Positions 12,404 to 12,568 of a stretch of DNA of 12,568 nt are shown here, in pieces. The translations under genes and the position numbers were made by a program. Position 1 is the first letter of the stretch; each line of letters begins with the position of its first letter. The stretch is from an uncultured Collinsella sp. (GTDB lineage: Bacteria; Actinomycetota; Coriobacteriia; Coriobacteriales; Coriobacteriaceae), in assembly GCA_902495525.1 (NCBI GenBank), contig CABUXL010000046.1, positions 1 through 12,568 of the forward strand, given 5' to 3'. The notes under the pieces are model-generated. The model was not told the origin of the DNA and searched no databases. It worked only from the letters and a program-made list of their open reading frames with translations.

Positions 12404-12568
12404 ATGAAGCAATTGCTCATTCGTGCCGACGATATCGGTTATTCGTATGCCGTTAACCTGGGGATTGCCCGCAGTATCAATGAGGGCCTGGTGCGCTCGG
12501 CGGGACTTATGCCCAATATGCCCGAGGCCGAGCGTGGCTGGTCGCTCGTGGCGGATGTCGGCATTGCG
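12404..12568 (+). CDS. YdjC/ChbG-like carbohydrate deacetylase, 5' part
   Basis: The first 55 residues of a gene cut by the window end. RADDIGYSYAVNLGI near the start carries the paired aspartates (Asp9, Asp10) used for metal binding in the YdjC/ChbG family, followed by the typical NEGLVRSAGLMPNMP segment. ChbG removes an acetyl group from phosphorylated chitobiose in E. coli; here the substrate is presumably the phosphorylated sugar delivered by the EIIBC upstream, which is an inference. GGGGGT lies a few bases before the ATG. The His residues and the rest of the domain lie outside the window. Confidence 0.85.
   Translation, partial: MKQLLIRADDIGYSYAVNLGIARSINEGLVRSAGLMPNMPEAERGWSLVADVGIA

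Noticed and set aside
1..12568. CRISPR array, prophage or transposase genes
   Set aside because: No regularly spaced short repeats, integrase, transposase or phage structural genes are visible on either strand.

Overview
The window reads as chromosomal DNA of a gut-type anaerobic, fairly GC-rich actinobacterium, most likely Coriobacteriia and probably Collinsella or a close relative. This is an inference from the gene mix (rubredoxin-first rubrerythrin, Fe-dependent alcohol dehydrogenase with a class-3-like aldehyde dehydrogenase, Glc-family PTS with a BglG/LicT antiterminator, PdxST with a MocR regulator) and from codon use; no rRNA or other taxonomic marker is present.

Left edge (1-399): no convincing protein gene. 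It holds a possible structured small RNA with a promoter-like -10 and a T-rich end (about 22-127), followed by three hairpins, two of them with perfect 18-bp arms. Next come pdxT and pdxS on the minus strand (pyridoxal 5'-phosphate synthase). A divergent MocR/PdxR-type regulator is transcribed to the right; the spacer carries two identical AAGGTCAG repeats that look like operator sites.

Middle (3474-5012): this is the most unusual part. Two 119-bp copies of one repeat, in the same orientation and with perfect 16-bp terminal inverted repeats, bracket a 377-residue protein. The protein joins an AbiEi-like middle region to a Vsr/DUF559-like PD-(D/E)XK nuclease domain. Each repeat copy supplies the in-frame stop codon of the gene before it, so both pdxR and the nuclease gene end in Leu-Ser-Glu-stop.

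Next (5081-8571): a minus-strand reverse rubrerythrin gene with its own terminator and a good promoter is divergent from a two-gene operon of Fe-dependent alcohol dehydrogenase and aldehyde dehydrogenase. The ADH upstream region has two related palindromes 64 bp apart. Two small uncharacterised ORFs follow (a Cys-rich one and an acidic-to-basic one), then a metallophosphoesterase.

Right edge (9641-12568): a LicT/BglG-type antiterminator, a leader with a recognisable RAT-like antiterminator overlapping an intrinsic terminator, a PTS EIIBC gene without IIA, and the start of a YdjC/ChbG-like deacetylase gene. Together they form a sugar-inducible uptake locus, probably for a beta-glucoside or an N-acetylated disaccharide; the substrate cannot be read from the sequence.
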